A DNA stretch of 13,574 nucleotides from Candidatus Heimdallarchaeota archaeon. Lineage in GTDB: Archaea > Asgardarchaeota > Heimdallarchaeia > JABLTI01. The first letter of the stretch is position 1. Each line of letters starts with the position of its first letter. Location: contig DAOUWQ010000004.1 of NCBI GenBank assembly GCA_030667035.1, positions 1-13,574 of the forward strand, written 5' to 3'. The notes beneath the pieces are model-generated. The model was not told where the DNA came from, did not search any database, and worked only from the letters and a program-made list of their open reading frames with translations. Below are positions 1 through 7,184 of this stretch, piece by piece. The translations under genes were made by a program, and so were the position numbers.

Positions 1-1
1 A

Positions 2-121
2 TATGGAAAATTCTCTTCTAAAAAGAAACAAAATTTGAAAAAGTGGAATCAAAATGATCCGCCTAAAAAATATCTTAAAGATTTTAATGACATTAAGGAA
101 ACAGTATTAGAAATGCAGTAA
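2..121 (+). CDS. C-terminal end of an unidentified CDS (partial, cut by left edge)
   Basis: One frame is open from the first bases to a TAA at 119-121, giving about 39 residues of a very hydrophilic, lysine- and asparagine-rich tail that ends LEMQ. The other two + frames stop within the first 40 bases. An open stretch this long is mildly unlikely by chance in such AT-rich DNA. The composition resembles the polar C-terminus of a soluble protein. No family can be recognised from it. It lies upstream of a TATA-like box and so probably belongs to a separate transcript from the neuB operon. Sequence to the left of the window would settle it. Confidence 0.45.
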   Translation, partial: YGKFSSKKKQNLKKWNQNDPPKKYLKDFNDIKETVLEMQ

Positions 122-175
122 CTTACAGAAATGATTTTTCACTTGTGTTATAAACAAAATTTGAACTAACTTTTC

Positions 176-183
176 TTTAAATA
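176..183 (+). promoter_or_regulatory. Candidate archaeal-type TATA box for the neuB-neuC-neuD operon
   Basis: TTTAAATA lies in the gap between the upstream stop (121) and the neuB operon. With the usual archaeal TATA-to-start distance of about 25 bases, transcription would begin near 205. That is downstream of the TTG at 199 but upstream of the TTG at 268, so it agrees with the later start codon. Inference only, since such boxes occur often by chance in AT-rich DNA. Confidence 0.4.
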
Positions 184-267
184 CTTTAGTTAAATTTATT
201 GAGCAAGAAGAAAGTAATTAAACAAGCAAAAACTCAATATTTCATCATAAGAGCGAGGAAGAACAAT

Positions 268-1314
268 TTGAAGGAAGTATTAATTGGTAAAACGTTAGTT
301 GGAAAAAATCATCCTACTTTTGTTATTGCTGAAGCTGGTGTTAATCATAATGGTGATTTAGCTATCGCTAAAAAAATGGTTGATGCTGCAATCGAATCTG
401 GAGCTAATGCTATCAAATTCCAAACTTTCAAAGCAGAAAATTTGGCGAAAAAGGATGCGCCAAAAGCTGACTATCAGAAGAATCTTACTGATAAAGATGA
501 AACACAATATCAAATGCTCAAAAAACTCGAGCTTTCAAAAGATGATACAAAGAAAATCTTCAGCTATTGTGAAAAAAAAGCAATTGAATGTTTCTCGACT
601 CCTTATGGTATTGAAAGTGCAAAGATATTGCAAGAGCTTAAAACTTCCGCCTTTAAAATTGGCTCAGGCGATACAGATAATTATCCATTGCTAAAAATGA
701 TTGCCAGACTAAATACTCCCATTATTCTATCCTCTGGGATGTCAAATCTAGGTGAAGTAGAGGACTCTATACGATGGGTACGTGATGGTGGTTGTGAAGA
801 TATTATCCTGCTTCATTGTGTGACCAGTTATCCAGCTAAATTCGAGGATGTTCATCTAAGAGTATTGAAAACCTTCCAACAAGCATTCGATGTTATTATA
901 GGTTTCTCAGATCATACACCAGGAATAGCTATACCAATTGCAGCTGTTGCTCTAGGAGCGAAGGTTATTGAGAAGCATTTTACTTTAGATAAGAATCTCC
1001 CTGGTCCCGATCATAAAGCTTCACTTGAACCTCAAGAGTTGAAAGCAATGATTGATGGAATTAGAGATGTAGAAGCTTCTTTAGGAAGCCCAATTAAACG
1101 ATTACTCCCAAATGAAATTCCAATAAAAGCTGTTGCTAGAAAAAGTATTACTGCTTCTGTTGATATACCAAAAGGAATGATTATCACTGAAGAAATGTTA
1201 ACTGTTAAACGACCTGGCAAAGGTATATCCCCAAGATATTGGGAAATTGTTATAGGACAACAAGCGAGAATTGATATCGAGAAAGACCAAGTTATCGGTT
1301 GGGATATGATTTAA
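268..1314 (+). CDS. neuB: Nonulosonic acid synthase (NeuB/LegI family)
   Basis: Condenses phosphoenolpyruvate with an N-acetylated mannosamine-type sugar to give a nine-carbon sialic-acid-like sugar; cytoplasmic. The TTG at 268 was chosen because GAGG lies 9 bases upstream, the resulting 348 residues match family length, and an earlier TTG at 199 adds 23 unconserved residues with no ribosome site. The TIM-barrel part (about 1-280) has AEAGVNHNGD (21-30), IKFQTF (49-54), STPYG (110-114), KIGSGD (130-135), GFSDHT (212-217) and IEKHFT (234-239). The C-terminal SAF domain carries KRPGKGISP (314-322). Compared with meningococcal NeuB (residues from memory), the PEP lysines, the Thr, the Ser and both metal histidines (216, 237) are all present. 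HCVTSYP at 183-189 is closer to legionaminate/pseudaminate synthases than to the TNIYP form of NeuB. Substrate is inferred from neighbours as 2,4-diacetamido-2,4,6-trideoxymannose; ManNAc is the alternative. Confidence 0.93.
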   Translation: MKEVLIGKTLVGKNHPTFVIAEAGVNHNGDLAIAKKMVDAAIESGANAIKFQTFKAENLAKKDAPKADYQKNLTDKDETQYQMLKKLELSKDDTKKIFSYCEKKAIECFSTPYGIESAKILQELKTSAFKIGSGDTDNYPLLKMIARLNTPIILSSGMSNLGEVEDSIRWVRDGGCEDIILLHCVTSYPAKFEDVHLRVLKTFQQAFDVIIGFSDHTPGIAIPIAAVALGAKVIEKHFTLDKNLPGPDHKASLEPQELKAMIDGIRDVEASLGSPIKRLLPNEIPIKAVARKSITASVDIPKGMIITEEMLTVKRPGKGISPRYWEIVIGQQARIDIEKDQVIGWDMI

Positions 1315-1326
1315 GCCTCAAGCATG

Positions 1327-1332
1327 AAGGAG
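1327..1332 (+). promoter_or_regulatory. Shine-Dalgarno motif deciding the neuC TTG start
   Basis: AAGGAG (GAAGGAG from 1326) ends 8 bases before the TTG at 1341. It lies just after the neuB stop at 1312-1314, which supports re-initiation at 1341 rather than the ATG at 1299 that overlaps the end of neuB. Confidence 0.7.
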
Positions 1333-1340
1333 CAAGTAGT

Positions 1341-2474
1341 TTGAGAAAAATTTGCATAGTGTCTGGTACAAGAGCTGATTTCGGAATTTATATTCCGATT
1401 ATTAATAAAATAATTGCTGAACCTAATCTCGAGCTGTCATTATTTGCTACAGGTATGCACTTATCTGATGAATTTGGTAAGACAATTGATATGATAAAAG
1501 AATTGGGCTACAAAGTAGATGCTGAAATTGAATCTCTTGAGAATGAGGATACAGGTGCAGCAATGGCTCGATTAATCGGCAATGCTATTATTGGATTTAC
1601 AAAGGGATTCACTGAGAAAAAACCAGATATTGTTCTTCTTTTAGGCGATAGAGGTGAAATGCTAGCAGCAGCTATTGCAGCTTCTCATATGAATATTCCA
1701 ACTGCACACTTACATGGTGGCGAGGAATCAGGAACAATTGATGATTTGAATCGAAACGCCATTACAAAGATTAGTAGTATCCATTTGCCTGCTACAAAGA
1801 AGAGCAGAGATAGAATAATCGCTATGGGTGAAAAAGCAGAAACTATTCATGTAGTTGGGGCTCCTGGTTTAGATCCAATTTACAATAAAGAATATGCTTC
1901 GAAGGAAAAGGTTGTAACAGAACTTGGTATTGATCCAGATAAGGAATTAATATTAGTAGTTCAACATTCAAATACCTTTGAAGTAGAGGAAAGTGCCAAC
2001 CAAATTAAAGAAACATTAGAAGCGATTTCTGAACTCAAAAAACAAACTATACTTATTTATCCAAATTCAGATGCTGGTGGAAGAGCAATGATAGAGGTTA
2101 TCAAAGATTATGAGTCACTGCCTTTTCTGAAAGTATACAAAAATCTTCCTCGAGATTTGTATCTTGGAGTTATGGCTTGTTCTGATGTTCTAATAGGAAA
2201 TTCTAGTAGTGGAATAATCGAAGCTCCAGCAATGAAAGTAGGAGTTGTGAATATTGGTAGTAGACAACAGAATAGAGAAAAAGCTGAATGTGTTCTCGAT
2301 GTCCCTTATGATAAGAGTGATATTTTGCAAGCACTAAAATTAAGTCTTAGCAAGAAACATAAGGAAAAAATAAGACTCTGCGAACATCCATATGGTTCCG
2401 GTAACTCAAGTGAAAAAATTGTTGAAATACTATCAAGTATTGCTATTAATAGAAAAATGATAGAGAAAAAATAA
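1341..2474 (+). CDS. neuC: Hydrolysing UDP-N-acetylhexosamine 2-epimerase (NeuC/LegG family)
   Basis: Releases UDP while inverting C2 of a UDP-GlcNAc-type sugar, supplying the mannosamine-type substrate for the neighbouring synthase. The TTG at 1341 has GAAGGAG 8 bases upstream and puts RKICIVSGTRADFG exactly at the N-terminus as in the family. The ATG at 1299 would add 14 unconserved residues read through the end of neuB. Visible signatures in the 377 residues: GTRADFG (9-15), LGDRGEM (101-107), HLHGGEESGTIDD (123-135), PNSDAGGR in the second domain, GNSSSGIIEAP, and NIGSRQQNR near the UDP site; GT-B-like fold. From memory the family usually has RHxITK after the GTIDD motif and RQQGR, whereas here it is RNAITK (138-143) and RQQNR. 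With a 4,6-dehydratase and aminotransferase nearby, LegG-type activity on UDP-2,4-diacetamido-trideoxyglucose is likelier than ManNAc production, but the sequence alone does not decide. Confidence 0.9.
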   Translation: MRKICIVSGTRADFGIYIPIINKIIAEPNLELSLFATGMHLSDEFGKTIDMIKELGYKVDAEIESLENEDTGAAMARLIGNAIIGFTKGFTEKKPDIVLLLGDRGEMLAAAIAASHMNIPTAHLHGGEESGTIDDLNRNAITKISSIHLPATKKSRDRIIAMGEKAETIHVVGAPGLDPIYNKEYASKEKVVTELGIDPDKELILVVQHSNTFEVEESANQIKETLEAISELKKQTILIYPNSDAGGRAMIEVIKDYESLPFLKVYKNLPRDLYLGVMACSDVLIGNSSSGIIEAPAMKVGVVNIGSRQQNREKAECVLDVPYDKSDILQALKLSLSKKHKEKIRLCEHPYGSGNSSEKIVEILSSIAINRKMIEKK

Positions 2475-2496
2475 TTAGAACTCTGAGTGTGAAAAA

Positions 2497-3117
2497 ATGA
2501 AGATATTTATTATTGGTGCTGGCGGTCATGGTAAAGTTTGCTTAGATGCAATAGAGTCCACAGGTAAGCATGAAGTTTTGGGTTATATTGATGATAATCC
2601 TTCAAAACATGGGACAACATTTTATGGGTTGCCAGTTGTTGGTGCTGTTGATGATCTACTTGGCAAGCTAAAAGGGAAAGCAAAGGGAGTGTTTATAGCT
2701 ATTGGTAACAATATAGTTCGTAATACATTGTTTGACAAACTTACAAAGCACTACACAATGGTAAATGCTATTCATTCAGAGACAGTTGTTTCGGAATCTG
2801 TTGTGTTAGGTCAAGGAGTGTTGATTATGGCTGGAGCCATTGTCAATGCTGACACTCAAATTTGTGATGGAGTTATTATTAATACGGGTGCAACAGTTGA
2901 TCATGATTGTTCGATAGGAAAATTTGCCTTCATTGCTCCTGGTGCAAACCTCTCTGGAACCATTCAAATTAATGACAGAACTTTGATTGGTACTGGAGCA
3001 ATCATTATACCAAATATATCAATAGGTAAAGATGTAGTTGTTGGTGCTGGTGCGGTTGTAGTTAAAGATTTGCCAGATAATTGTACTGCTTATGGTGTAC
3101 CAGCTAAAATAAAGTAA
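2497..3117 (+). CDS. neuD: Left-handed beta-helix sugar N-acetyltransferase (NeuD/PglD/LegH family)
   Basis: Acetyl-CoA-dependent transferase, best guess 4-N-acetylation of a UDP-4-amino-4,6-dideoxy-GlcNAc. The N-terminal Rossmann-like sugar-nucleotide domain shows IIGAGGHGKV (5-14) and GYIDD (29-33). From about residue 95 a hexapeptide-repeat beta-helix follows, with the catalytic histidine in ATVDHDCSIG (132-141, His136), and the C-terminus carries GAGAVVVKDLPDN and YGVPAKIK typical of the family. Its 206 residues match PglD/NeuD length. The gene starts 22 bases after neuC, so it is co-transcribed; the ribosome site is weak (GTGA about 5 bases before the ATG). In sialic-acid clusters relatives O-acetylate the sugar acid; in legionaminate and bacillosamine pathways they N-acetylate the 4-amino sugar. 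The aminotransferase in this window makes the second role more likely. Confidence 0.9.
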   Translation: MKIFIIGAGGHGKVCLDAIESTGKHEVLGYIDDNPSKHGTTFYGLPVVGAVDDLLGKLKGKAKGVFIAIGNNIVRNTLFDKLTKHYTMVNAIHSETVVSESVVLGQGVLIMAGAIVNADTQICDGVIINTGATVDHDCSIGKFAFIAPGANLSGTIQINDRTLIGTGAIIIPNISIGKDVVVGAGAVVVKDLPDNCTAYGVPAKIK

Positions 3118-3125
3118 AATAAATA

Positions 3126-3162
3126 GCGAAATAATTAGTATTTCATTAAAGACTTATTTCGC
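3126..3162. terminator. Inverted repeat between convergent operons, possible bidirectional terminator
   Basis: GCGAAATAA (3126-3134) and TTATTTCGC (3154-3162) are perfect 9-base reverse complements separated by 19 bases. An alternative short hairpin GAAATA/TATTTC with a 5-base loop (3128-3144) sits inside. The right arm encodes the last two residues and stop of the - strand cytidylyltransferase. On the - strand it is followed by a T-rich stretch over about 3125-3105, compatible with a U-rich archaeal terminator. Function is inferred. Confidence 0.4.
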
Positions 3163-3900
3163 CAGTTCTTTCTGTTTTAATAATCTCTCTTGATATTTCT
3201 GTTGGCAATCTTTGTTAATTGCAACAATATCTGGGTGATTGTCTAGAAAATCTAAAATATCATCAATATTTGTTTTGTAAGTTTCAACACCAAATTGATC
3301 GAAAATTGCTTTGAATAATTCAAAATCTTCAGGATAATCCAAAGTCATTCGATAATTTCTCTTATGATTTTCATCAACCTTGAGATTGCTCACATTAAAC
3401 AATCCTGTTTCTGTGAAATATCTCCCCCAAACCTCAGTTTGCTTTGATTTTTTAATTTCACAAACTTTCTTTAAAGCTGATGGTTTTAACCCATAAGAAA
3501 ACATACCAATTGGTAGATCCATACATCGTATATGATCCGCATTTGTCTTTTCGAAATTTTCACGTATGCGTTTAATATAATCAATTGATACTAATGGGTT
3601 ATCAGCAGAGATGTTTATTGCGAAGTCTAATTTGTAGTGTTCAGCTGCATCAGATAACCGCTGAATAACATCATCCTCGTCTCCCAAGTAATAATCAATC
3701 CCTTCCTCATTTGCAATTTCAACTAAAGGTGCATCTTGGGGATTAGGTGATGTACAAATAATTAATTGATCTAAAGCATCAGATGTCTTTAATCTATCAA
3801 TCATGTGTCGTATTATTTCTCTTTGATTGATTTTCAAAATCAATTTTTTCGGTAATCTAGTTGATTTCAATCTAGCAGTTATGAGGAATCCAACTTTCAT
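3154..3900 (-). CDS. SpsF-like cytidylyltransferase, copy A (CMP-nonulosonate synthetase)
   Basis: Predicted to activate a nonulosonic acid with CTP, giving the CMP-sugar donor. The nucleotide-binding N-terminus ITARLKSTRLPKK (7-19) matches the ARxxSTRLPxK signature of the SpsF/CMP-KDO synthetase-like family, followed by GDEDDVIQRLSDAA and the metal-site motif ADNPLV. The start at 3900 (fourth codon of a frame whose first ATG is at 3909) is preferred because copy B begins at the same residue and because GAGATGAT lies just upstream; the ATG at 3909 would overlap that motif. Length is 248 residues, identical to copy B (9504-10250), to which it aligns without gaps at about 67% by hand count. It follows the divergent NeuB homologue by 18 bases, an spsE-spsF arrangement as in Bacillus spore-coat polysaccharide genes, suggesting it activates that enzyme's product. 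Confidence 0.85.
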   Translation of the reverse strand: MKVGFLITARLKSTRLPKKLILKINQREIIRHMIDRLKTSDALDQLIICTSPNPQDAPLVEIANEEGIDYYLGDEDDVIQRLSDAAEHYKLDFAINISADNPLVSIDYIKRIRENFEKTNADHIRCMDLPIGMFSYGLKPSALKKVCEIKKSKQTEVWGRYFTETGLFNVSNLKVDENHKRNYRMTLDYPEDFELFKAIFDQFGVETYKTNIDDILDFLDNHPDIVAINKDCQQKYQERLLKQKELAK

Positions 3901-3918
3901 TTTAATCATCTCAATTTT

Positions 3919-4962
3919 TTAAAATAATTCATCAATTATCGGATCGAACTTCTTAACTGATTTATTCAACTTTTTACCAAAGTACGGTTTTATCTTATCA
4001 AGAGGGATTCCTTCAATTGAGCGCATTGCATGAACATCATCTTCTGTTAGAAGATGTCCTGTTTTCAAATCTTTTATTGCAACGGTACGCTTTCTAACCA
4101 TTTGACGATAACTCTTCTCAGCTTCAGAGAAGGGTCTAATTTCTTTGCTTCCGAAAATAGTTTCAATTCTTCTAATATATTCAACAAAAGTACTCATCTC
4201 TTCCGGATTCAAAGCAGCAAAGTAATCTGTGCCCTTTACTGATCTATCATGAGTGATGTGTTTCTCAATTATATTGGCTCCTATTGGAATACCCATTAGT
4301 GGTACAACCAGAGCCAGTGGATCTTCTGCATCAGTATGATCAGAAAAACCTACAGGTCTGCTAAATATCTTTTTCAGTGTTTTAATGAAATTTGCGTTAT
4401 TATCTTCTAGCTTTGTTGGATAGTTCTGTATTCCATAAAGTAATGCTATTTCATTACACCCTTCTTCATTTAACCATTCAATTGCTTGTGATATTTCTTC
4501 TATTGTGGAACCTCCCATAGCAAAGAATACAGGTTTTCCAATTTGAGCAATTTTTCTAATCAATCTTTCTTCAGTGATGCAACTCGCATGGAACATACAA
4601 ACATCGGGATTTAGTTCTTTAACTAATTCAGCACTCTTAACATCATTACATAAAGCACTAATTTGAATGCCTAATTTCTTTGTATAGTTAAAAATCTCTG
4701 GCCAAGCATCAAAGGGAATAGATAATTCTGACAATTTTTCATAAGCTGAAGAACTCTTTTCATCTGCTTGATAATGAGGAACCATGTAATCCTCTAGACA
4801 AGTTATATGGAAATTTACAGCATTACATTTTGCGTCAACGCATGCCTTAATAATTTTCTTTGCTTTTTCAACAGAACCATCATGAGACCAAGCCATCTCA
4901 CCAACAATATATGTTGGATATCCATCGCCAATATTTTTTTTTCCAACTTTAAAGGACTTCAT
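3919..4962 (-). CDS. Divergent NeuB/SpsE-family synthase with altered active site
   Basis: Barrel plus SAF-domain architecture of sialic acid synthases at full length (347 residues), so a NeuB-family enzyme. Retained: Glu22, SDH in GFSDHT (205-210, His209), IEKHIT (232-237, His235), Asp246 and the SAF arginine (Arg314). Changed relative to the neighbouring NeuB: AEAGVNHNGD becomes GEMAWSHDGS (21-30), the PEP-contact lysine of IKFQ becomes Asn50 (VNFH), the STP threonine becomes Leu104, and KIGS becomes MFHA (Met123, Ala126). GPDHKAS becomes GTDYFAA, and KRPGKG becomes MRSIEG. The frame is intact, so this is not decay. The ATG at 4962 has GGATGG just upstream. It forms a two-gene unit with the cytidylyltransferase below it. 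Substrate unknown: perhaps another aldose, or a changed PEP-binding mode. The family assignment is firm; the reaction is not. Confidence 0.82.
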   Translation of the reverse strand: MKSFKVGKKNIGDGYPTYIVGEMAWSHDGSVEKAKKIIKACVDAKCNAVNFHITCLEDYMVPHYQADEKSSSAYEKLSELSIPFDAWPEIFNYTKKLGIQISALCNDVKSAELVKELNPDVCMFHASCITEERLIRKIAQIGKPVFFAMGGSTIEEISQAIEWLNEEGCNEIALLYGIQNYPTKLEDNNANFIKTLKKIFSRPVGFSDHTDAEDPLALVVPLMGIPIGANIIEKHITHDRSVKGTDYFAALNPEEMSTFVEYIRRIETIFGSKEIRPFSEAEKSYRQMVRKRTVAIKDLKTGHLLTEDDVHAMRSIEGIPLDKIKPYFGKKLNKSVKKFDPIIDELF

Positions 4963-5014
4963 TTTCCATCCAACTCTATCTTATTCATTTGGTTTTTTCT
5001 ATCTAATTTCATAT

Positions 5015-5023
5015 TCTATATCT
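5015..5023 (-). promoter_or_regulatory. Candidate TATA box for the divergent synthase-cytidylyltransferase pair
   Basis: On the - strand the sequence GATATAGAA lies 57 bases before the ATG at 4962, which would leave a leader of about 30 bases carrying the GGATGG ribosome site. The identical 9-mer lies before the next gene upstream, at 7116-7124. Inference from position and repetition. Confidence 0.35.
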
Positions 5024-5100
5024 GAATAATACTTTTTCCTAAAGTAATTGATCTCTCTAGATATTGTTAAATTTCCGTTCTTCTTCAAATAAATTGTTAT

Positions 5101-5113
5101 TTAAAACAAAAAA
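5101..5113 (-). terminator. U-rich tract directly after the large glycosyltransferase
   Basis: On the - strand the TGA stop is followed at once by TTTTTTGTTTTAA. Runs of T in the coding strand without a strong hairpin are typical of archaeal intrinsic termination. Together with the TATA-like box at 5015-5023 it suggests that the glycosyltransferase and the downstream synthase pair are separate transcripts. Confidence 0.35.
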
Positions 5114-7093
5114 TCATTTACTAAATTTTAAAATTAATTCAGCATTTCTTTGTGAAGCTTGACCATCAAATTCTAGATAATTAATAATTAATTTATCTCG
5201 ACCTTTTTTGACTTGATTGATAATTTTTTCATTGTTAAATAATAAATCAATTGCATCCGATAATTCCTTGTGATTTGTTACTTTAAGCACCGCTTCCGAA
5301 CCTTTGAAGAGCTTGGCTTCCACCTCCCCAGGAGGAATTAAAGTAATCAAAGGTTTACCAAAGAGCATTGCTTCAAGACCTGCTGTAGAATGTGTAGTTA
5401 ACGCAATATCACAAGCATTTAGTGTTTGGAATAGTGGAAGATTTTTTTGAACTACAATATTCTTAATTTTATTCCTCTTTATTAATTCCTTAATTTCATT
5501 TTCATTTTCTCTTGGATGTGGTTTCCATATTATTTGTAAGTTCGATTTCTTATTCTTTAGTGATTCCAAAACTTCTTGCCTGAAAATGTTTCTGTATTCT
5601 TTAATTCTTAATGGTTGACTTAAAACCACGATTGTTTTTTTGCTTGAATCAAAACCAATATTCTCAAGAAATTCATCTCTTTGAAAGGTTTTCTTTTTCA
5701 AAATAACATCCCATCTGGGGCAACCTGTAACAACAATATGTTCTTTAGAAAATCCTCCAAATTCTACAAGTAATTTTTTATCCTCCTTTGAATACACAGA
5801 TAGAGTCGATGACATGTGGCAGCATTTCGAAGATAGTTCTTTTTGATTATTCTTACAAATCAAATCTTTGTAAATGAAATAAGCGCTTGCTGATGAAAAG
5901 CTAATATTTCCATGTTGTAAAGCAATAATAGGCAAATCCAACATTTTTGCAGCAATTATAGCTGCTCTACCAAAAACTGAATTTTCATTATAATGAACGA
6001 ACACCTTAGGATCAATTAGTTTGAATAATTTTCTAAAGAGTTGTATATATTCAAAACCAGTAACGAGCTCTGTACTAAATTGCCTGAGGAAATCAAATTT
6101 ATAAATTTCCAGTAATGAACAATCCTCATATGTAAAAGCTTCTTTGACTTTTTCGTTTGTAAATAATTTTCTCAATCTTCTTCTTAATATTCGTCTTATT
6201 TTAGAAGATTTTATTGAGAGTTTCCGGGAATAGAAATAATAAAGAGGTATATGATTTGTTTTAGTAATTTCTTCTTGAATATTCTTGAAAGCATCTATTT
6301 GTTTTGGATTGTTGATTAAATTGATCAATGTAATTTCAATGTCGCTTATCTCTTGTAATTTGAGCTGAATATTGTTCTGATAAATATCATGTCTTTTCAA
6401 TTCACCTTTGATATTGAAATCCTGTCTATAGTCATTTTCCAAAAATGTAAAAGCAATTCTATTTTTATTCTTAATTGAAAATGGTGTTATGTCTGTTATT
6501 GACCCAGACCATCGGGCTAACTTTCTTGACTCAATTCTCCTTTTCAATCCTGCAAATAGATTGACTATAATTTCTTTTGTTTTATTAATTATTTTAAATG
6601 ATATTGTAGTATTTGTTTCATATTCTATTGATAGTTTTTTACAAATGGCTTTTATTAATGGAGCATTTTTTGATTTGGAGTCAAAGATAACCTTTTCCGG
6701 TTTAAATTTATTAAGAATGTTTAAAACAATAGTAAGTGTTGTTAGCGTTTTTCTAGCAACTAAAATAGAAAATATTCTTATTGGTAAAAACCACCAGAGA
6801 TTTATTCCTTCAATTAGAAATTCTTTATCTATATTGTCTGTAAGGATCTCTTTTGATATATTTAAAATAAATTCATTTGTTGTTTTGAAACGATTAACAT
6901 AAGTTGATTCATCTATAAAATCATCAAAATTCAATCTTGTTAGATTTTTTATTCCAAGATTCTCTCTTTCAATTTCTGGAGATGAGATATCAATTATCTC
7001 ATCAAAATTAACGGAATGTCTTTTGATTTCTTTTATTACCCAATCGGATTCTCCGTGTAGAGAAAAGACCAACAAACGCCTTTTTTTAACCAT
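5114..7093 (-). CDS. Large two-part GT-B-like glycosyltransferase, candidate nonulosonate transferase
   Basis: A 659-residue protein with a GT-B-like C-terminal half of the kind found in capsule, teichoic-acid and surface-polysaccharide transferases: ALQHG (391-395), VTGCPRWD (455-462), IIWKPHPRE (521-529) and THSTAGLEAMLFGKP (567-581). The HP and ST motifs recall the HP and SS motifs of several bacterial sialyltransferase families, though exact family membership cannot be decided here. The N-terminal part has an EGINLWWFLP segment (95-104) followed by a hydrophobic stretch to about 128 that may be amphipathic or membrane-touching. A very basic helix lies around 297-310 (RRILRRRLRK). No signal peptide is visible. 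There is no Shine-Dalgarno before the ATG, and a TATA-like box lies about 28 bases upstream, which suggests a leaderless message. Sitting among nonulosonate genes, it is the best candidate here to transfer the CMP-sugar, or it may transfer another residue of the same glycan. Confidence 0.72.
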   Translation of the reverse strand: MVKKRRLLVFSLHGESDWVIKEIKRHSVNFDEIIDISSPEIERENLGIKNLTRLNFDDFIDESTYVNRFKTTNEFILNISKEILTDNIDKEFLIEGINLWWFLPIRIFSILVARKTLTTLTIVLNILNKFKPEKVIFDSKSKNAPLIKAICKKLSIEYETNTTISFKIINKTKEIIVNLFAGLKRRIESRKLARWSGSITDITPFSIKNKNRIAFTFLENDYRQDFNIKGELKRHDIYQNNIQLKLQEISDIEITLINLINNPKQIDAFKNIQEEITKTNHIPLYYFYSRKLSIKSSKIRRILRRRLRKLFTNEKVKEAFTYEDCSLLEIYKFDFLRQFSTELVTGFEYIQLFRKLFKLIDPKVFVHYNENSVFGRAAIIAAKMLDLPIIALQHGNISFSSASAYFIYKDLICKNNQKELSSKCCHMSSTLSVYSKEDKKLLVEFGGFSKEHIVVTGCPRWDVILKKKTFQRDEFLENIGFDSSKKTIVVLSQPLRIKEYRNIFRQEVLESLKNKKSNLQIIWKPHPRENENEIKELIKRNKIKNIVVQKNLPLFQTLNACDIALTTHSTAGLEAMLFGKPLITLIPPGEVEAKLFKGSEAVLKVTNHKELSDAIDLLFNNEKIINQVKKGRDKLIINYLEFDGQASQRNAELILKFSK

Positions 7094-7115
7094 TTGAGTT
7101 ACAGACCAGTTCAGT

Positions 7116-7124
7116 TTCTATATC
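7116..7124 (-). promoter_or_regulatory. Candidate TATA box for the large glycosyltransferase
   Basis: GATATAGAA on the - strand is centred about 28 bases before the ATG at 7093, where transcription would begin essentially at the start codon. That matches the lack of a ribosome-binding motif. It is the same 9-mer as at 5015-5023. Confidence 0.35.
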
Positions 7125-7169
7125 TTTTTTTCAAATAATTGATATTATCTCTTATTGTGAAATATCAAC

Positions 7170-7184
7170 AACAATATAATTGTT
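7170..7184. repeat. Short inverted repeat at the end of the dehydratase gene
   Basis: AACAAT and ATTGTT form a perfect 6-base inverted repeat around a 3-base loop, overlapping the dehydratase stop codon (7183-7185). It could form a small hairpin in the transcript, but there is no T-run after it on the - strand, so a terminator role is doubtful. Confidence 0.25.

Noticed and set aside
199..267. Upstream TTG start for neuB adding 23 residues
   Set aside because: The added residues are basic and unconserved, there is no ribosome site, and the likely transcript start (near 205) lies downstream of this codon.
380..694. 104-residue + strand open frame inside neuB
   Set aside because: It lies wholly within the well-conserved neuB gene in another frame, has a lysine/serine-rich sequence with no recognisable motif, and has no independent start signal.
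3919..4962. Second NeuB as a decaying pseudogene
   Set aside because: The frame is full length, the structural and metal motifs are kept, and the substitutions are confined to particular subsites, which does not look like decay.
6489..6902. 137-residue + strand open frame antisense to the large glycosyltransferase
   Set aside because: It is the reverse-strand shadow of an AT-rich coding region; its hydrophobic look comes from reading Lys/Asn/Asp codons backwards. No family motif or ribosome site.
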